DNA of 34,987 nucleotides from Chromatiales bacterium. Lineage in GTDB: Bacteria; Pseudomonadota; Gammaproteobacteria; Granulosicoccales; Granulosicoccaceae. The DNA is taken from contig JAHDHK010000021.1 of NCBI GenBank assembly GCA_020631335.1, positions 1 through 34,987 on the forward strand. Direction: 5' to 3'. The position numbers and the translations under genes are program-made. Positions 32,192 through 34,987 of this stretch are shown piece after piece. Within the stretch, counting starts at the first letter, position 1. Every line of letters begins with the position of its first letter. The notes under the pieces are model-generated. The model saw only the letters and a program-made list of their open reading frames with translations, was not told the origin of the DNA and made no database searches.

Positions 32192-33949
32192 TCAACCGTT
32201 ATCAATTTGATAGTGGCGAGCCAGTGAGGAAAGCTCATCAGCAGAGATCGCCGGAGACGACGCACCGGCAAGTGCGTGTAATTTCATTTTCAGTTTTCGG
32301 TTCACTAACGCTGTCACCGATTTTTTTTGATAGCGCTTCAAGTCCGCCTGGACTTTTTTCATGTATTGCCCCAGTGCACTCTCGGTCAGCATGGTCGTCA
32401 GTGACAGCACCGCAGGGGCAATCACCAGATCGGCGGCACCAAGGCCACCTGACTTTACCGCCAACACAACCGCCGCTGCATCACCACCGACTCTCGCGGC
32501 ACGCAGACTGTTTAAAATCGCCGGTTGTTCTTCAAGTTTCTTATAAAGTGATCTCGCCGCACGCTCGGTCTCTACCTTGAGCATGGTCTGATAATTATCT
32601 GTCTCATTCTGCCAGCCTTTTTTCAACGCAGGCTTTGCTTTTGAGAAGTCACTTTGTAGTGCCTGCCACCATGCCTGCTCATCAGCCTCACGAAGTTGCT
32701 CTGTAGAGATTCTGGCTGACAACTCTGTCATGCTGTGATCATAGAAAGATTCGAGCAGTCGCAGTTCTTCGCTACGACTGTCCTTTTTCACCAAACCAGT
32801 TTCTACTTTAGAAGCATTGCTCAACACCTTGCGCATTGGCCATGTCACTACATTACGTATTCGGGTCAAAGGCTCAGCGAGTCCGGGAATTTCCAGCAAC
32901 ACAAGCAATTCCGCAACGGCAAGCTGCAGAGTTTCATCGTGTCGTTTGTGCTCCAGATATTCAGTGTCGTAAGTATCTAACAGCGACTGACAAGTTTGCT
33001 CTACATCCTCCCGCCAGGCATTCGTGTTTTCATGCTGAGCAGACAGTGCCGACGTCCATTCGCGCCAGTACCCCCGGGCAGTCTGTTGAAGAGCGCTGCG
33101 TTGCGCATCAATGGTTTCTGATTGTAGTCGGCTTACCACCAGCTCCCGCAAATCCAACACATCGTTTGATTGTTGTAACTCGATAAACGGGTTATCGGAC
33201 TCATCGACAAACACAACCTCCGGTTGCTGCGTAATAGGCGCATCATTACCAAGCGCATCAAGTTTGCTCTGAACAGACGCATACAGCTCTTCGCGTAAAT
33301 CAACCGGGGTCTTATTGATGACAAAAATAATTTCTTTACCTGCTATCAACAACATTTTCAGCATGTCCCACACGGACTTATCTGCATACTTCTCCTTGCT
33401 GACAACCATCAATACGCAATCGGCAAGTGCAGCACACTGCAATACAGGATTGCGATAACGGCTCTGTGACACGGAATCAAAGTCGGGGGTATCCCAGATG
33501 ATACTGTCTGAATATCGCTCGGCAATAGTGGCATGCAGATCATCACCCACATAGGTGCAGGAATACTCACCCAATACATTCCGGGTTAACGACGTTTGTT
33601 CGACCTGATCACCTTCGGGAAAAATTGACGACAACCATTCGAATTGTCCCTTTGTTACTGCAAAGCCCTGACAATGCACCGTGAAACCGGCGCGTGCACT
33701 GGCGCCAGCTGAATCAACACCGAGAAGCAGGTTAACCAGTGTACTCTTGCCAGCCTGAGTTGGCCCGACAACAACCAACTGTTTCGGCAATAGCGCACTT
33801 TCGGACAAGGCCAGTTTTCTTTCCAGCGCTTCGCTGAAGCGCAACGTCGACAGAGAGTCAAGCAGCGCAGCGCGTCGACGATCCGTATCTGAAAGACTCC
33901 CGAGGGCCTGCAGATGAAATTGAATGAGTGGATCCAGTGATTTGCTCAT
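32192..33949 (-). CDS. large P-loop GTPase (dynamin/Era-like), GTPase B
   Basis: VVVGPTQAGKSTLVNLLLGVDS (P-loop), IIWDTPDFDSVSQSRYRNP (G3 region), IIFVINKTPVD (G4-like), long helical C-terminus with a hydrophobic stretch. Confidence 0.8.
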   Translation of the reverse strand: MSKSLDPLIQFHLQALGSLSDTDRRRAALLDSLSTLRFSEALERKLALSESALLPKQLVVVGPTQAGKSTLVNLLLGVDSAGASARAGFTVHCQGFAVTKGQFEWLSSIFPEGDQVEQTSLTRNVLGEYSCTYVGDDLHATIAERYSDSIIWDTPDFDSVSQSRYRNPVLQCAALADCVLMVVSKEKYADKSVWDMLKMLLIAGKEIIFVINKTPVDLREELYASVQSKLDALGNDAPITQQPEVVFVDESDNPFIELQQSNDVLDLRELVVSRLQSETIDAQRSALQQTARGYWREWTSALSAQHENTNAWREDVEQTCQSLLDTYDTEYLEHKRHDETLQLAVAELLVLLEIPGLAEPLTRIRNVVTWPMRKVLSNASKVETGLVKKDSRSEELRLLESFYDHSMTELSARISTEQLREADEQAWWQALQSDFSKAKPALKKGWQNETDNYQTMLKVETERAARSLYKKLEEQPAILNSLRAARVGGDAAAVVLAVKSGGLGAADLVIAPAVLSLTTMLTESALGQYMKKVQADLKRYQKKSVTALVNRKLKMKLHALAGASSPAISADELSSLARHYQIDNG

Positions 33950-33983
33950 ACTCGCTCCACTAAAGCCTGAATTTTAATAACTT

Positions 33984-34856
33984 TCAATGGATTCTCAGAT
34001 CCATAAACAAACCTGCAAACACGGCAAAGCCCATATAATTACTCAATTGAAAAGATTTGAAGCACGCGGTTTCATCCCGGTGTCTTATTAGCCATAGCTG
34101 ATAGCAAACCACCGTTGTTGCACACAATAAGCCGATGAAATACCAAAACCCGAGCTGCTGCCAGACACCAATGAGCGCCATAAGTGAAAGTACCGACAGC
34201 AACACTATCGCGACGACGGCAACGTCTTTATGACCCAGCCGGACTGCCGTCGATTTCACTCCCAGCTTTACATCATCGCTTCGATCGACCATCGCATAAA
34301 TTGTATCGTACCCGAGCGCCCACAATATCGCCGCCAGAAAAACCAGCCAAGCAACCGGCATGACGGTACCCACTTGCGCTGCGCTGACCATCGGTACTGC
34401 CCAGCCAAATGCCAACCCGAGTACAAGTTGCGGCCAGTACGTAATTCGCTTGGAAAACGGATAAACCGCCGCCAGCAAGACACCGGCGAATGACATCGCT
34501 ATGGTTAGTCGATTCATACTCAGCACTAATACAAAGGCACACAGCGCTAACACGGCAGCGGTAATCAGTGCCTCTCCCGGAGATACGGCTCCGGTCACGA
34601 TAGGACGATTCTTTGAGCGTGCGACAGCGCCGTCTATGTGACGATCAGCGTAATCATTAATAGCACACCCTGCCGAACGCATAAGAAACGTACCGACAAT
34701 AAAAACGATCAACACTGCTATGGACGGCTGCCCTTCGGACACTATCCACAATGCCCACAGCATCGGCCACATCAACAGCAGCGAACCGATCGGCTTGTCT
34801 GCACGAATCAGCCGCATAAAGTCGGGCAGTCTTCCCAGGGTATTGATTACATACAT
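33984..34856 (-). CDS. ubiA: 4-hydroxybenzoate polyprenyltransferase
   Basis: MRLIRADKPIGSLLLMWPMLWALW, GCAINDYADRHIDGAVARSKNRPI, YDTIYAMVDRSDDVKLGVKSTAVRLG motifs. Confidence 0.95.
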   Translation of the reverse strand: MYVINTLGRLPDFMRLIRADKPIGSLLLMWPMLWALWIVSEGQPSIAVLIVFIVGTFLMRSAGCAINDYADRHIDGAVARSKNRPIVTGAVSPGEALITAAVLALCAFVLVLSMNRLTIAMSFAGVLLAAVYPFSKRITYWPQLVLGLAFGWAVPMVSAAQVGTVMPVAWLVFLAAILWALGYDTIYAMVDRSDDVKLGVKSTAVRLGHKDVAVVAIVLLSVLSLMALIGVWQQLGFWYFIGLLCATTVVCYQLWLIRHRDETACFKSFQLSNYMGFAVFAGLFMDLRIH

Positions 34857-34987
34857 TTTTGATATGAGGGTCGTTGCGAAAGGATATCTGACAGATTGAT
34901 TGCTATAAAAACATGCAAAAGCGAGACAAGCTCGGAGGGCTGTCAGGCATGGTTGAATTTTTCCACATCGGCTGATGCATTACCGGT

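Overview
This window looks like a chromosomal housekeeping region of a gammaproteobacterium, read from sequence and family recognition only. It is densely coding on both strands. Recognisable blocks are: rpmE; an Xni-like 5'-3' exonuclease with a RluE-type pseudouridine synthase; ispB divergent from rpmA-obgE-proB; rpsT divergent from murJ-ribF-ileS-lspA-ispH; ampG; xthA; argB-algC/pmm-dut-coaBC divergent from radC; an OmpA-family lipoprotein; comF; and ubiA followed by two tandem large P-loop GTPases. I found no CRISPR array, transposase, rRNA or tRNA. The observations most worth follow-up are: (i) a tandem, near-overlapping pair of divergent dynamin/Era-like GTPases downstream of ubiA, sharing an unusual DxPDFDS G3-region motif; (ii) absence of rplU (L21) from its usual place between ispB and rpmA, where a good sigma70-like promoter and a ~180-nt untranslated leader remain; (iii) a secreted reprolysin-like metalloprotease ending in a GlyGly-CTERM-like sorting signal; (iv) a lipoprotein with eight ~23-aa 'PAxYxTVxxRVLVK' repeats plus a peptidoglycan-binding domain; (v) a PmtA-like methyltransferase closely followed by an unassigned two-TM protein. 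No result here amounts to proof of a new system. The GTPase pair is the best candidate.
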